Source of the DNA: Paraburkholderia hospita
Lineage (GTDB): Bacteria; Pseudomonadota; Gammaproteobacteria; Burkholderiales; Burkholderiaceae
Reading direction: 5' to 3'
NCBI RefSeq assembly: GCF_002902965.1
Contig: NZ_CP026108.1
Location: 558,001 to 622,000, forward strand
DNA: 64,000 bases
The notes beneath the pieces were generated by a model. It was not told where the DNA came from. It made no database searches and worked only from the letters and a program-made list of their open reading frames with translations. The position numbers were made by a program, and so were the translations under genes. Each line of letters opens with the position of its first letter. Position 1 is the first letter of the stretch. Positions 1 through 9,207 of this stretch are shown here, piece by piece.

Positions 1-558
1 GGGCCGGCGCAAGATGATGCGATCTTGCCGTCCCGCCAGTCCAATTTATTCGCGCCTAGACTCCGCCGAATCTAACAAAATCGGTTCGGGCATCGACTGC
101 CGCGCAACCAAATTCGCGAGCAAGTCGTTGATCAGGCGGAAGTCCTGGTCTCACTAATTCCGTCTCCCTGCAGCAGTACGCAATGGCTTTTCGATCGGCT
201 TCGAACTGGAAAAGCTGGCGGGAGCAGGATCTACCAATACGGCGCGCAATCAAGCGGGTATTGGACGTGGTACCCAATAGACAGCGCATGCGCGCTGTGA
301 GCGCACATTATTTCCCCGATTGCGATTTCCGACGCGCGCATCGCAAAAGTCAAGATCGTCAGACCAAATAAAAGAATTTGCGTTGATGGCTCAGTACACT
401 ACACTAGCCCGCGAATGCTTCGGAAAGCACTACATCTAGTGTTGATGGGGCGTTCAACGTGGGCTTGAGCGCTTGCGACCCAACAGCGGCTGCAACCGCT
501 GTCGGGCGCATTACGCCAAGTCTTTCCTTGACCCAGCCTCCGAGGAAAGGAGGTAAGT
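1..558. other. Gene-less left edge
   Basis: No open frame here has a convincing ribosome site or family resemblance. The short frames on both strands look incidental. The right part (from about 390) leads into the small reading frame at 559 and probably contains its promoter, but I cannot fix the boxes. Confidence 0.4.
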
Positions 559-678
559 TTGAAAGACCTTGTGATCGAGCTAGCCTGCAAGCTAGCGATC
601 GAGGTAGTCGAGTCGGCTCCGTTTAAAGAGCTTTTGCATCACTGGCTAGACTCGCTACTTTTACTGCTACTTCGTTAA
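559..678 (+). CDS. Putative 39-residue leucine-rich small protein
   Basis: A short frame starting at TTG (559) sits 5 nt after a near-perfect Shine-Dalgarno (AGGAGGT at 548-554) and ends at TAA (676-678), 12 bp before a strong intrinsic terminator. The predicted peptide begins LKDLVIELACKLAIEVVE and ends HHWLDSLLLLLLR, so it is amphipathic with a leucine run near the C-terminus. GTG at 571 is an alternative start further from the ribosome site. I do not recognise the family. Small membrane-active peptides, a leader peptide or a phage remnant are all possible. The combination of ribosome site, frame and terminator is the only evidence that it is real. Confidence 0.4.
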   Translation: MKDLVIELACKLAIEVVESAPFKELLHHWLDSLLLLLLR

Positions 679-690
679 TTGGAGAACTCC

Positions 691-715
691 CCCGGCCTGC
701 AAGCCGGGTTTTTTT
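691..715 (+). terminator. Intrinsic terminator after the small ORF
   Basis: A 6-bp GC stem (CCCGGC / GCCGGG) with a 6-nt loop is followed directly by seven T residues. It lies 12 bp after the stop codon of the 39-residue frame. Confidence 0.85.
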
Positions 716-737
716 CGCCCATGAGAGCGAGAACTCC

Positions 738-890
738 ATGCCCAAAGATCCGTTTAACAGTCGTTCAAAACCTGTTGACCAACTGTTGACGTTTCGTGCA
801 GTGCAAATCCTAGGCTGTCAGGCGTGCCCATGCAATAGCGACAAAAGCCCTAAAAACGGATTCGGCAGGCCTAAAAGCCTTGTCTGTTAA
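738..890 (+). CDS. Possible 50-residue hypothetical peptide
   Basis: ATG at 738 to TAA at 888-890 encodes a short basic peptide beginning MPKDPFNSRSKPVDQLL and containing a CQACPC cluster. The upstream sequence has only a weak purine run (GAGAGCGAG). It follows the terminator and could be the next small gene of the same element. No family is recognised and the frame may be incidental. Confidence 0.2.
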   Translation: MPKDPFNSRSKPVDQLLTFRAVQILGCQACPCNSDKSPKNGFGRPKSLVC

Positions 891-1306
891 GGGTTCCAGG
901 GAATTTGCCTGCGAAGCAAAAAAATAGTTTTTTTGTCCCTTGACACTCCCTGAATACCCCTTGAGCGGCGTAGGGCGCCAGAGTAAGTGCAACCGGCGCC
1001 ACAGTTGTGCGACCGAGCGACAAAGTTAGTACGGCTGGCCTACGTTCTTATGAACGCCGCCTCAGCTACACGGAAACCGGAATTAGCTGAATTGGCGGAC
1101 GGTTACTTCAGCTACTGGACACACGGGACAGGAAGGCTCGCAGCCTGATTTGTCCGGCGGACTTGACCGTCATCATGGACAGCCCACACGGCATTCATGG
1201 CGGTAAAACTCGTGATCATGAAGCAGGACCTGCGGGTGGTGCGTGCCTCTTATCCTGCATCACCTGCATTGCCCGTCGGGTCCAGGGACGTCGTCATTAC
1301 ATAGTA
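891..1306. other. Intergenic, no supported feature
   Basis: Contains an A7 run facing a T7 run near 918-935 and several short inverted motifs, but no gene I can support. The longer plus-strand frames that start near 1163 are antisense to the small membrane-protein gene that follows. Confidence 0.4.
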
Positions 1307-1456
1307 TCAAGTTCCTGTGCCGCGCCAGCCGACAGATTTCAGTTGCCGGAACAACTGCGCCCGCCGATGTTCGCGTCGATAGTGGCCGAACACAAAGATG
1401 GCCGCGAACAGCAGGACCGCCGAACCTATGACCGTACCGAGCCAGGCTTCATCCAT
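1307..1456 (-). CDS. 49-residue single-pass membrane protein
   Basis: Read on the minus strand, ATG at 1456 follows AGGAGGTGGAGG and runs 49 codons to TGA at 1307-1309. The peptide has a short acidic N-terminus (MDEAWLG), one hydrophobic helix (about residues 8-24, TVIGSAVLLFAAIFVFG) and an arginine-rich tail (HYRREHRRAQLFRQLK). The positive tail after the helix predicts N-out/C-in topology. It starts 54 bp after the stop of the phasin gene on the same strand, so co-transcription is likely. The family is not recognised; function unknown. Confidence 0.65.
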   Translation of the reverse strand: MDEAWLGTVIGSAVLLFAAIFVFGHYRREHRRAQLFRQLKSVGWRGTGT

Positions 1457-1510
1457 CCTCCACCTCCTGCAATTTGCTATGACCTTGCCACACCGGTATT
1501 GACACGCGAG

Positions 1511-2071
1511 CTATCGCTTCGCAGCCGCCGATACCGGCTCGATCGCGCGCTTCGTATTTTTTGATCCGGCCGCAGCGGCCGTATCGAAGCCACTTCTGGC
1601 GGCTTCGGCCGCCTGCTGGCTGGTTTTCTGTACGGTTTCGACCAGTGTATTGGCCGCCTTGATCGCGGAATCCAGCGCGGACATGGCGGCCTCCGAGCCC
1701 GCCGGCGCGTTTTTGGCGACATCCTCCACCACCGACTGTACCTGGCGGCTGTACGCTTCGAATTGCGTCTGCGCAACTTTCGCGAATTCGGCCTGCGTCG
1801 ACCACACGATGTCAAACAGTTGCCGGTTGTAGCTTTGCATCTTGTCGGCCGTCGGCGCTGCGAGGCTGTCCTGCAGCGCAAGCCAGTCCTGCGGCTCCTT
1901 CACGGAAAGCGCCTTCTGCGCCAGATCAAACGTGTCTCCCAGTGTCGAGCGGGTCACCTGCATGTTCAGTGCAGCCAGTTTCTCAATGCCTTCGACGACC
2001 TTTTCGCCCAGGCCGAACAGGATGTCGAGGTTGGCCTTGCGCGTTGCTGCTACCTGTTCCGGGGTCAGCAT
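1511..2071 (-). CDS. Phasin family protein
   Basis: Encodes about 186 residues beginning MLTPEQVAATRKANLDILFG, the usual N-terminus of Burkholderia polyhydroxyalkanoate (PHA) granule phasins. The body is almost entirely helical (LFGLGEKVVEGIEKLAALN, then FDIVWSTQAEFAKVAQTQFE) with an Ala/Lys-rich tail. Phasins coat PHA granules and control their size and number in the cytoplasm. The start is set by CAGGAG shortly before ATG 2071; an upstream in-frame ATG at 2131 lacks such a site. The ortholog-like C-terminal half of the larger protein at 6940-7818 shares the same order of segments, so the two are paralogs. The membrane peptide gene follows on the same strand. Confidence 0.92.
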   Translation of the reverse strand: MLTPEQVAATRKANLDILFGLGEKVVEGIEKLAALNMQVTRSTLGDTFDLAQKALSVKEPQDWLALQDSLAAPTADKMQSYNRQLFDIVWSTQAEFAKVAQTQFEAYSRQVQSVVEDVAKNAPAGSEAAMSALDSAIKAANTLVETVQKTSQQAAEAARSGFDTAAAAGSKNTKRAIEPVSAAAKR

Positions 2072-2333
2072 GATGAAAACTCCTGTAAGTGCGATCCGCG
2101 CAAAGGCTGCGCCGCCGAGGGCGGACCACAACGGGGACGGCGGGATCGCGTGAAAAGATGGACCTGCGCGACACGAGGCATGGACAGATGGTTCGCCTAA
2201 CGGTCAAACGGTGAACGGGGCGAACAATATGTCCCGGATGTCCACCGCCACCGAAGTCCGCCGACGTGTGCGCGACGTCGTCAAGGTGTGACGCCAGTGC
2301 GACTCCGGGACCGAACTCGCCGACGGCTACTGC

Positions 2334-2531
2334 CTAACGTTTTCGGGCAACGGCCTGAAGCAATGAATCGCCGTCGCGGGTGAGGCGCGGACGCTGGTGT
2401 CCGGACGCGAGCTGTTCCAGCGCGACCAGTTGCTGATCCAGCAGGGTGTCGAGTTCTTCGCGGTTCAGCTCGATCTGGTCAGGTGCGGCCTTGACCAGCA
2501 TCAGCGTAGCGAATTCGTGAGGGCTGAGCAT
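2334..2531 (-). CDS. Conserved small hypothetical protein (65 aa)
   Basis: ATG at 2531 follows a GGAGA site. The 65-residue product begins MLSPHEFATLMLVKAAPDQIEL and ends DGDSLLQAVARKR. From memory this 'EFATLMLVK..PDQI.L.R.ELD.LL..QLV.LEQLASG.QRP.LT.DG' pattern is a common short Burkholderia hypothetical of unknown function. It is predicted to be helical and cytoplasmic. It lies about 260 bp upstream of the phasin start on the same strand. An upstream in-frame ATG (2576) would add 15 residues but lacks the ribosome site. Confidence 0.75.
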   Translation of the reverse strand: MLSPHEFATLMLVKAAPDQIELNREELDTLLDQQLVALEQLASGHQRPRLTRDGDSLLQAVARKR

Positions 2532-3844
2532 GCATGTCTCTCCATTATCTGGATTAACGTTCTCACGACGCATCAATTACCAGTGACGCGCCATGCGCCG
2601 TCGATATTTGGCATTCATTCCAGTTTCTTATATCCGGCATTGCGAATTCGGTCTTCAAAGCCGGATCCAAATGTTAAGTCCGAATGAGGGGCAAGACCAG
2701 ATGAAAATAATGTATGAAGGTCGCATCGCGATAGGAAGGCGGGTTTGTCCGTCGCCATGCAAGTGGTTGAAATGTGTTCTCAGCCGGCCGCTCGGGTGTT
2801 GACCGGAATTTGTCCTCAAGCTTTTAAGCGATGTAACCAGACTAAACAACCGCTGCGCAAACGCCTTTCCGATGCAACACGAGTTAAATCAACTGCTGGC
2901 TGACTTAAATAATAATACCTTTTCTGTTAGCATGATTCTCATTATCAAAACGTCAACTTCAAGAGCTAATATATACTCTCCGAAAAATCCACGGGCAATA
3001 CTGGGCGCAAATAGGAAATCTGGCAGACCATGACCTCTCAACATGAACGTACGGGCGTCACCCCGGGCCTGACCGTGCGCGCTGCCGCCGGCCAGTTGAG
3101 GATTTTGCCCGTCTGGCAGGCGCTGGGACCGCATGCCGCACAGGCTACGCGGACCAGGGTTCACTGCAGCAGTAAGCGCAACGTCGACGAAATGACGGTC
3201 ATGTTCGAGGCTGTTGCAACTTCCGAACTGCGCGAAGTCGCCCGGCGGCTGAACGCCCAGTCCTGGGTCGTGGCGACCTCGCTTCATACCTTAACCGCCG
3301 ACTCATCCACTGTACGGTGAGGACGGTGGCGAACCGCTCGTATCGGAGATGTCCTGGCAACAAGCCAACAGACCCGTGCGAGACCCCACGCCGGACCAAA
3401 GTCATCCAATACTCGCCGAACAGCGTAGCCACAAAATGGCGTTGTCGGCACATATGTTTGTTTATGCGCGGCAGCGCAACCCGCTTCTATGGCTGGCTTG
3501 ACGCCCAAGGCGCAAGATCGTTTCGGATGGCCCGGCGGTCTGGATTTCTGGGGATGTCATATCGGCAATCTAGTCCGATCGCCAACGCTGCAGGGGAAAC
3601 TGAATCAGTTGAGACTGGAGGGGGGGTCGCGAGACCGGGAAAATCGAAATCGTGAGACTGCCCGAACTCGGTCGCCAACGGCGGCAAGCGATCGTCAATG
3701 CCTTCCTCGCCAACGGATCGGCAAACTGAAAGCACCGTCGTTCAGTTCAGCGTGAATCCGCCGCGTGGTCTGAAAAGCGCCCTCTCTGTTACGCCGCGTT
3801 TCGCATTCCGTACGCAACGACGCGTAATGACGACGTAGCCTTGG
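2532..3844. other. Gene-poor stretch with possible decayed sequence
   Basis: Several overlapping frames of 60-130 codons occur on both strands, none with a good ribosome site or recognisable family. A plus-strand frame 3030-3320 (96 codons, starting MTSQHERTGVTPGLTVRAA) and another 3489-3755 are the best candidates but could be chance. A short in-frame run around 3648-3729 (EIVRLPELGRQRRQAIVNAF) reads like a broken C-terminus of something. I see no confident gene. Confidence 0.4.
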
Positions 3845-5374
3845 CTAGTGCGGGGGTGAAAGGCGGTTAAAGCGCTTCCACAATTTCTTCAATGTCTGAT
3901 GATCGGCAGCGACGCGTGAGGCGAGAAAGCCTCGCGCAAAGGCTGCGCCGGAAGCCGTCTCAGGCGAAGTTCGCGGCAGCGCCTTCAGAAGCTGGTCGGC
4001 GACAACGGCATCGTTGCGCCAGCCCAGATCATCCTGAAGCGCGGTCAGCGCCTCGACATAATGTTGGACGGCCCGCCTGCGGCACAGCGAGGCGAAGAAC
4101 TCGCTGGCGTATCGGACTTTCTTCGCCGCGATGCGGGCGCGGTGACGACGGTGATCGTCAAGATCGGCCAGGCCCTTGCCACGTTTGATCAGTTTCCTGT
4201 GCCGACGACGCAGCACCTGAGCGGCGAACTGCCGGGCAGGCGTGCCAATGGCGTCGCGCTGTTCCTCGGACATCCCGTCTTGCCAGCCTTTCCGGGTCAA
4301 CCATGACGCGAGCTGCAGAGAGAGCCGCGTGTAGCGAACCGACTCGACGGCGGCGGCCGCGCGCTGCCGGTTGTTGACGGCAATCTGCTTGCACGCCTGA
4401 CGGACGGGCAGGATTTCGTCCGGATTGCCGTTCGCGCCGGCATGTTCGAGCGTCGATCCCGCGAGTACCTCCCAGTCGCGCGCAGCGCCGAGTTCCGATG
4501 CGATCCAGCGTAACTCCTCGTCAAGGCCGGGGAAGGCTGGAATAACGTTCGCAAACAGGTCGAGGGCCGAGTGCAAACGGCGAAGCCCCACGCGCATCTG
4601 ATGGACGCTCGACGGATCGTGGCCGGACACGACGCCGCGTTCATTCGCGTGAACCTGGTCCAGACAGTTGCGCGCGATTTTGCAAAATGCGTCCTCGACA
4701 GAATCGCGCTTGTTCAGTTGCACCGGTTGCGCCTTGACCGCGTCGCCGTGCTCGGCCACGAGCAGTTCGTAACCGAGATCGGCCTTGCTGAGATGGTCGA
4801 TGCGCAGCGGCACGGCTTCGAGCAGTTCCAGCGCAATGTTGTACAGACTTGCTGGCGTGCCCTGTTTCAGTTCCAGTTCCACAGCCGCGATCGGCACCGA
4901 GCCCGAGTCCGCGTCGATGGTCCCCTCGTCAAGCGCAACCTCAAGTTCGTCGCCAGACGGCAAGCGCAATGGAATAGCGGAGCGATTGATCCGCGTGACG
5001 AATACGGGCTTCAGCCGGGCCGCAGTGGCCTCGTCACGGATCAGCCTGCTGCAGTCAGTATCAGCGGATATCTGGTCCTGCAGCAACGTCAGATCGGGCG
5101 TGTCGCCATCGACGGGCATCTCGAACTCGTCCCTGTCAAACAGGCCGGCCTGCACCGATCCTTCCAGCTTCAACGTCTGGAGTCGCTCGTTGCCGACGGC
5201 ACGCACGCGCAGCGAGGCCTTGCACCAGTGAAAGGCTAGCTCGGGAGTATCGAAATACGTGCTTGTCAGCAGCTTGGGAGTGGCGGCTGCGCCTTTGGAT
5301 TGCGCAAGCAAAGGCGCGTGACGCAACTTCTCAAGATCTTCGATAGGGACTCGCAGTTTCAGCTCCCGCTCCAT
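3845..5374 (-). CDS. CYTH and CHAD domain protein
   Basis: The product is about 509 residues. The N-terminal CYTH (triphosphate tunnel) domain, roughly residues 1-205, opens with ERELKL, matching the ExExK signature, and continues with charged beta strands (FVTRINRSAIPL, ELEVALDEG). A CHAD domain (about 220-505) follows, rich in conserved His and Arg: VHQMRVGLRRLHSALDLF and ARIAAKKVRYASEFF. CYTH proteins of this architecture (YgiF-like) hydrolyse inorganic triphosphate, and CHAD domains bind polyphosphate and target PHA/polyphosphate granules. The phasin neighbours fit this. GGGAGG before ATG 5374 chooses the start over an ATG four codons upstream. No membrane segment is visible. Confidence 0.92.
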   Translation of the reverse strand: MERELKLRVPIEDLEKLRHAPLLAQSKGAAATPKLLTSTYFDTPELAFHWCKASLRVRAVGNERLQTLKLEGSVQAGLFDRDEFEMPVDGDTPDLTLLQDQISADTDCSRLIRDEATAARLKPVFVTRINRSAIPLRLPSGDELEVALDEGTIDADSGSVPIAAVELELKQGTPASLYNIALELLEAVPLRIDHLSKADLGYELLVAEHGDAVKAQPVQLNKRDSVEDAFCKIARNCLDQVHANERGVVSGHDPSSVHQMRVGLRRLHSALDLFANVIPAFPGLDEELRWIASELGAARDWEVLAGSTLEHAGANGNPDEILPVRQACKQIAVNNRQRAAAAVESVRYTRLSLQLASWLTRKGWQDGMSEEQRDAIGTPARQFAAQVLRRRHRKLIKRGKGLADLDDHRRHRARIAAKKVRYASEFFASLCRRRAVQHYVEALTALQDDLGWRNDAVVADQLLKALPRTSPETASGAAFARGFLASRVAADHQTLKKLWKRFNRLSPPH

Positions 5375-5887
5375 ACCGCCTCCCATTTGTGTGCCGGGGT
5401 ATCAGCCTACACCGTAACAGCGGGATTGCACGTCGGGAGTGCGGCTCGCTGGCGAGCGCGACGCGTGACCGTCGATGCCAGACGTCGCGCTTCGCCTTCA
5501 TCGCAAACAGAACTCTGCGCGTACCTGACTGGAGTCCGCAGCAAAGCCGCGGTTCGAGTGTCCGTGCGGATGGCGGGACCAAAGGCCGGGACTGGCCGAA
5601 CTGCGCCCGACCGATGAAGCTTACTTCGTGATGCTGCCTGCGATTAAAACTGCAGCGTGACGTGCGGCAAACTACACTTTAAATCTCGCCGCGACTGTCT
5701 GAACGAACGGGGCTACCTCCAAGCAATTTAATGCCGTCGGGTAGACGGACGGTTTGTTCCTCCAGGGGTGAGGGGAAAGCGCGATGGCGTTACCGTCCGC
5801 CAAGTTTGGTTCTAGCTCAACCAGTTCGCGCGTAGCGCAGGTACGCTGCTTGGCGCAAAGGATGCATCCTTTTTAAGGAGGTGGATC
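5375..5887. other. Divergent intergenic region
   Basis: Separates the minus-strand CYTH-CHAD gene from the plus-strand PRC-barrel gene and should hold promoters for both. The ribosome site AAGGAGGTG of the PRC gene lies at its right end. No gene or clear operator is visible. Confidence 0.5.
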
Positions 5888-6361
5888 ATGGGATCAATCA
5901 ACCCTCAAGGCGGTACCCAAAGAGGGGCTGGCATCGTGGGCGGTGGTATCGGCGAAGGGCCGGGACCGGACATCATGGCCGCAGCGACGCTCGATGGAAA
6001 CAAAGTAATGTCCTCAGACGGCGAACACGTGGGAAAGATCTCCGACATCATGCTGGACGTCCGGAACGGGCGCATCGCCTATGCCGTGCTGTCTGAGGGA
6101 GGCTTCCTCGGGATGGGGGCCAACCTGCATGCAATTCCGTGGAGCGCGCTGACTCTCGATACGGACGCGAAGTGCTTCGTCGTCGACATTGCGGCGCAGC
6201 GTCTGAAGGACGACCCGGGTTTCCACAAGGACCATTGGCCCACAATGGCAGATCCGAAGTGGGGAGCGGCGACGCACAGCTACTACAACCGGCAGCCGTA
6301 CTGGTCGGCAACTCAGGGCGTGGTGGAAAGTGACCCTGACATCAGGCCGAGCGAGCACTGA
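5888..6361 (+). CDS. PRC-barrel domain protein (cytoplasmic)
   Basis: A 157-residue protein. After a glycine-rich N-terminus (about residues 1-30), the PRC-barrel covers about residues 33-110 with the typical segments GEHVGKISDIMLDVRNGRIAYAVLS and GGFLGMGANLHAIPW. The C-terminus carries the Burkholderia pattern HKDHWPTMADPKWG. PRC-barrel proteins of this small type are usually general stress or RNA/protein-binding factors; the exact role is unknown. No signal peptide is present, unlike the paralog at 9844-10233. The start is set by AAGGAGGTGGATC directly before ATG. It may be a single-gene unit. Confidence 0.9.
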   Translation: MGSINPQGGTQRGAGIVGGGIGEGPGPDIMAAATLDGNKVMSSDGEHVGKISDIMLDVRNGRIAYAVLSEGGFLGMGANLHAIPWSALTLDTDAKCFVVDIAAQRLKDDPGFHKDHWPTMADPKWGAATHSYYNRQPYWSATQGVVESDPDIRPSEH

Positions 6362-6523
6362 AAACACTACTGGCTATCCCGGGCGGATGGTTAGGTTGAC
6401 CCCGGCGCCACCTCTACGGCTGCTTTCAGGGTAGAGCGGGCGGTGACCGATGGCCTGATTGGCGCATTTGGCGACGGGACGCTGGACCCACTGGAGCCGG
6501 CTGTTGGCACAACCGGACAACGA

Positions 6524-6929
6524 TCATGGGAGCCGCAATGGGTTGTGGGCCTTGCCATTGCGGCAGCCCCTTGGGGCTCGCCACATGCGGCGCCAAAGTT
6601 GGCAAGTTCTATAAATAAAAATCTGCCACTCCTCGATCGACTGCAGAACACGGGCACAGCGCCATGCCAACTGGCTCAGGCGCACGGGGCTGGCAACCTT
6701 GCGGATCTCCGGCAGCGTTGTGCCGTCCGAAAAATGGAAATCGCGAGCGATGACCTGCTGTCGTCGCAGATGTTCGCGCAGGCCTTGGTGCGGCCGGCCG
6801 CCGCTGGCGATGGCACGCTCGAGTTCGGCGACTTTTGCGCGCACCCGGTCGAGGTGCGCTTCAGAGGTGCTGCTCAGCGAGTTTGCGACGGGCCTCGACG
6901 TCCAGCTTGGAGCTCTCTGCTCGCGTCAT
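6524..6929 (-). pseudogene. Probable frameshifted small gene downstream of the fused phasin
   Basis: From ATG 6929, 11 bp after the phasin stop, the frame reads MTRAESSKLDVEARRKLAEQHL and then hits TGA. Shifting frame gives a continuous helical sequence EAHLDRVRAKVAELERAIASGG, suggesting one original coiled-coil protein split by an indel near 6860. The remaining part (HQGLREHLRRQQVIARDFHFSDG) runs to about 6524 and loses its character near the end. The spacing suggests co-transcription with the phasin. The family is not recognised, and the evidence is only the complementary coding character of the two frames. Confidence 0.3.
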
Positions 6930-6939
6930 TTTTACCCTT

Positions 6940-7818
6940 TCACGCCCCGGACGCTTGATCGATGGTACGCCGCACGGCTGTCGACGCAGCGGACGTGGCG
7001 TCGTCGAAATCGCGTTCGGCGACTGTCACCGCTTCCTGACCCGTTTTTTGTAGGGTTTCGTACAGCGTGTTGGTGGTGTTGATCACCGACTGCCACGCTG
7101 CGATCGCGGCTTCGGAGCCCACCGGCGCGCTCTTGGCCAAGTCCTCGACGAGCGTTTGCACCCAGCGGTTATGCACTTCATGCTGCGCCTGCGCGACCCG
7201 TGCGAACTCAGCCTGAGTGGCCGATGAGATGTCGAACAGATGACGGCCGTATGCGTGCATTTTTTCCGCGATCGGTGCGGTGAAGCTCAGTTGCAACGCG
7301 AACCACTCTCGCGGGTCCCTAGCGGACAGCGCCTTGCCTGCGCTGTCCTGCGCTTCGGCCAGCGTCGTCTTGATGACTTGCAGATTCAGTTCGGCCAGTT
7401 TCTCGACGCCCTCGACAATCTTGTTGGTCAAACCACAAAAGGTATCGAGGTTGACTTTCTGGGCTGCGGCGACCTGCTCGGGGCTCACCGGAGTATGTAA
7501 CTGTTTTTTTAGATCGGAAAGTTCAGCATGAATTGAGGTTACTGCGCTTTGCACGCTCGCATCTACATCAGTCGCATGTTGACACGCTTTCTCTGCGCGG
7601 TCGCCGACCTGCTCAAGATCCTCTACCCATTGAAGCAAGCGATTTTCGTCTTTTGACTCGATTATTTTTTTCGCCATCTCGGACTGTTTATCCAGCTGAT
7701 CAACGCAGTCCAGGAGGTCTTTAGGTAGCTTGGTGTCGGCGTGACAGGCCGCCGACGCTTTCTCAATGATTTTCTCTAGATGGGTGAAACGCTTTTGGAT
7801 TTCACTAGCTTGTAGCAT
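6940..7818 (-). CDS. Phasin with an extra N-terminal helical domain
   Basis: About 292 residues. Residues 1-110 (MLQASEIQKRFTHLEKIIEK, then CVDQLDKQSEMAKKIIESKDE) form a charged helical module that, from memory, exists as a separate small protein in Burkholderia. Residues from about 117 onward (PVSPEQVAAAQKVNLDTFCG) are a full phasin domain with the same segment order as the protein at 1511-2071. Phasins bind PHA granules; the added module may provide oligomerisation or partner binding. GAGGAG before ATG 7818 sets the start. Both halves are intact in one frame, so this is a true fusion rather than two overlapping genes. Confidence 0.88.
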   Translation of the reverse strand: MLQASEIQKRFTHLEKIIEKASAACHADTKLPKDLLDCVDQLDKQSEMAKKIIESKDENRLLQWVEDLEQVGDRAEKACQHATDVDASVQSAVTSIHAELSDLKKQLHTPVSPEQVAAAQKVNLDTFCGLTNKIVEGVEKLAELNLQVIKTTLAEAQDSAGKALSARDPREWFALQLSFTAPIAEKMHAYGRHLFDISSATQAEFARVAQAQHEVHNRWVQTLVEDLAKSAPVGSEAAIAAWQSVINTTNTLYETLQKTGQEAVTVAERDFDDATSAASTAVRRTIDQASGA

Positions 7819-7983
7819 GATGAAACTCCTCTTCGAAGGTGGTTCCAAGGTGAGTTCGGGCGCGGTTTTGCCCGGATCCCTGGCGCTGTCAGTCTCGCCT
7901 GCTTGAACGGGTTGGCATCACCTGTACTGCGGCATGCTGTTACTGCGGTTCTTAGCCAATCGACGAGTGGCCGGACCTGTTTA

Positions 7984-8560
7984 CTATAGATGCATGTCCG
8001 CGTCCTCAAATGGCTGACGCTCGTCCTGTTTGCCCACGTCGGCGTCGTGTTCGCGGTCCAGATTCCATGGATGACCATGGCGATCCGGACCGTGTTTCCG
8101 CATCTGTCGTGGAATGGCGGCTACGTCACGACCGTCGTCGCGGCATTCGGTACGACGATCAGCCGGAACCTGTTTTTTTTCTGGCAAGCCTCGCAGGAAG
8201 TCGAGGAGCTACGGGCACGACATGGGCAGCGTGCGCTCACGCGTGCGCCGTCTCAAGGCGCGTCAAATCTGAAACGGATCAAACCTGATCGCGTTCTTTA
8301 TCGTTCTCGCCACGGCCGCGACCCTGCACGCGCATCACATTACCGATATCGAAACGTCGTTACAGGCGCGCTTCTGCGCTCAGACCGATCGCCGGGGGTT
8401 TGCGTTCCTGTTGTTCAGTATTCGCATCATCGGCACCGGGCTGCTTGCACTACCGGTCCGGGCCGGTTCTGCGGCCTATGCGATGGTAGGAACGTTCGAG
8501 TGGAAAAGCCGCCTGGAACTGGCGCCGAAGCTTGCCAAGAAGTTCTACGGATCACAGTCG
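7984..8560 (+). pseudogene. Remnant of an Nramp (MntH-like) Mn/Fe transporter
   Basis: The first frame gives LTLVLFAHVGVVFAVQIPW and FWQASQEVEELRARHG, typical of an internal part of a Burkholderia Nramp transporter. After NLKRIK a deletion shifts the frame to NLIAFFIVLATAATLHAHHI and IIGTGLLALPVRAGSAAYAM, ending at ELAPKLAKKFYG. Both the N-terminal transmembrane helices and the C-terminus are missing. A conserved SPY before LFF is replaced by SRN next to a T8 run. The proton-coupled metal transporter is therefore non-functional here. The fragment boundaries are approximate. Confidence 0.8.
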
Positions 8561-8744
8561 CCTGTCGAAAGTCGGCCCTTCCCTCGCGAGCGGACATCCC
8601 AAGTGGGCGCCCCCGAACAACGACACCATGACCGAACAAAAGCGCTCGCGCGGTGCCCGTTTTGCGGCGCTGTTCCAAAGCCGGCGCACGGAGACCAGAC
8701 CATCTGCATAGCGGAGCGGTTTCGAGGGTTCCGTGCCCGGTGCC

Positions 8745-8963
8745 TTATCCGGATCTGTTGTCGCACCACTGGATCGCCCAACGCTGCGCCGCTTCGATAG
8801 CGTCCGCGTCGGAGGGATAGTCGCCGAGATCGCCCGAATATTTCACTTCGACAGCATCTCCGGCCGCCGAGGTGCGCTGGTAGATCTTTGCGCGGGCGTA
8901 GTAACGGCCGCCTTCATCAAGAGGCGACGCGTCGATGTGAAACCCCTTGTAGTCGAACTGCAT
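8745..8963 (-). CDS. Small conserved hypothetical (72 aa, GFHIDA type)
   Basis: The product begins MQFDYKGFHIDASPLDEGGRY and ends AAQRWAIQWCDNRSG. It has the pattern of a short Burkholderia/Chromobacterium protein family (recalled as CV_2116-type) of unknown function, made of one small alpha/beta domain. GGAGAC a few bases before ATG 8963 supports the start. The 95-residue protein at 14605 has related features (APYRG, aromatic-rich first strand), so the two may be distant relatives. Confidence 0.75.
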   Translation of the reverse strand: MQFDYKGFHIDASPLDEGGRYYARAKIYQRTSAAGDAVEVKYSGDLGDYPSDADAIEAAQRWAIQWCDNRSG

Positions 8964-9207
8964 AGCCGTCTCCGAAAAGGTGCTCTACTCGTCGTCGCGC
9001 TGGATAAGCTGCGGGCGCCCCGCCGCGTCTGGACCTACGTTCACCAGTCTGTTTCGGTGGTCACGGTCGCGACAAATGAAAAAAATCCTCTTTCGTCGGT
9101 TTGGGGTTCGACCTCGTCGAGCAGTTCCGGCATGTCCACATGGCTATCTCCGCCGCCGTTTTCGCCGCTTCGGCGGTTGCCGAGGTTCTGAAGGTCGGCG
9201 CGGCAAC

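Noticed and set aside
2532..3844. Hypothetical genes at 3030-3320 and 3317-3655
   Set aside because: No ribosome site, no family, overlapping alternatives on both strands; kept only as a note in the gene-poor entry.
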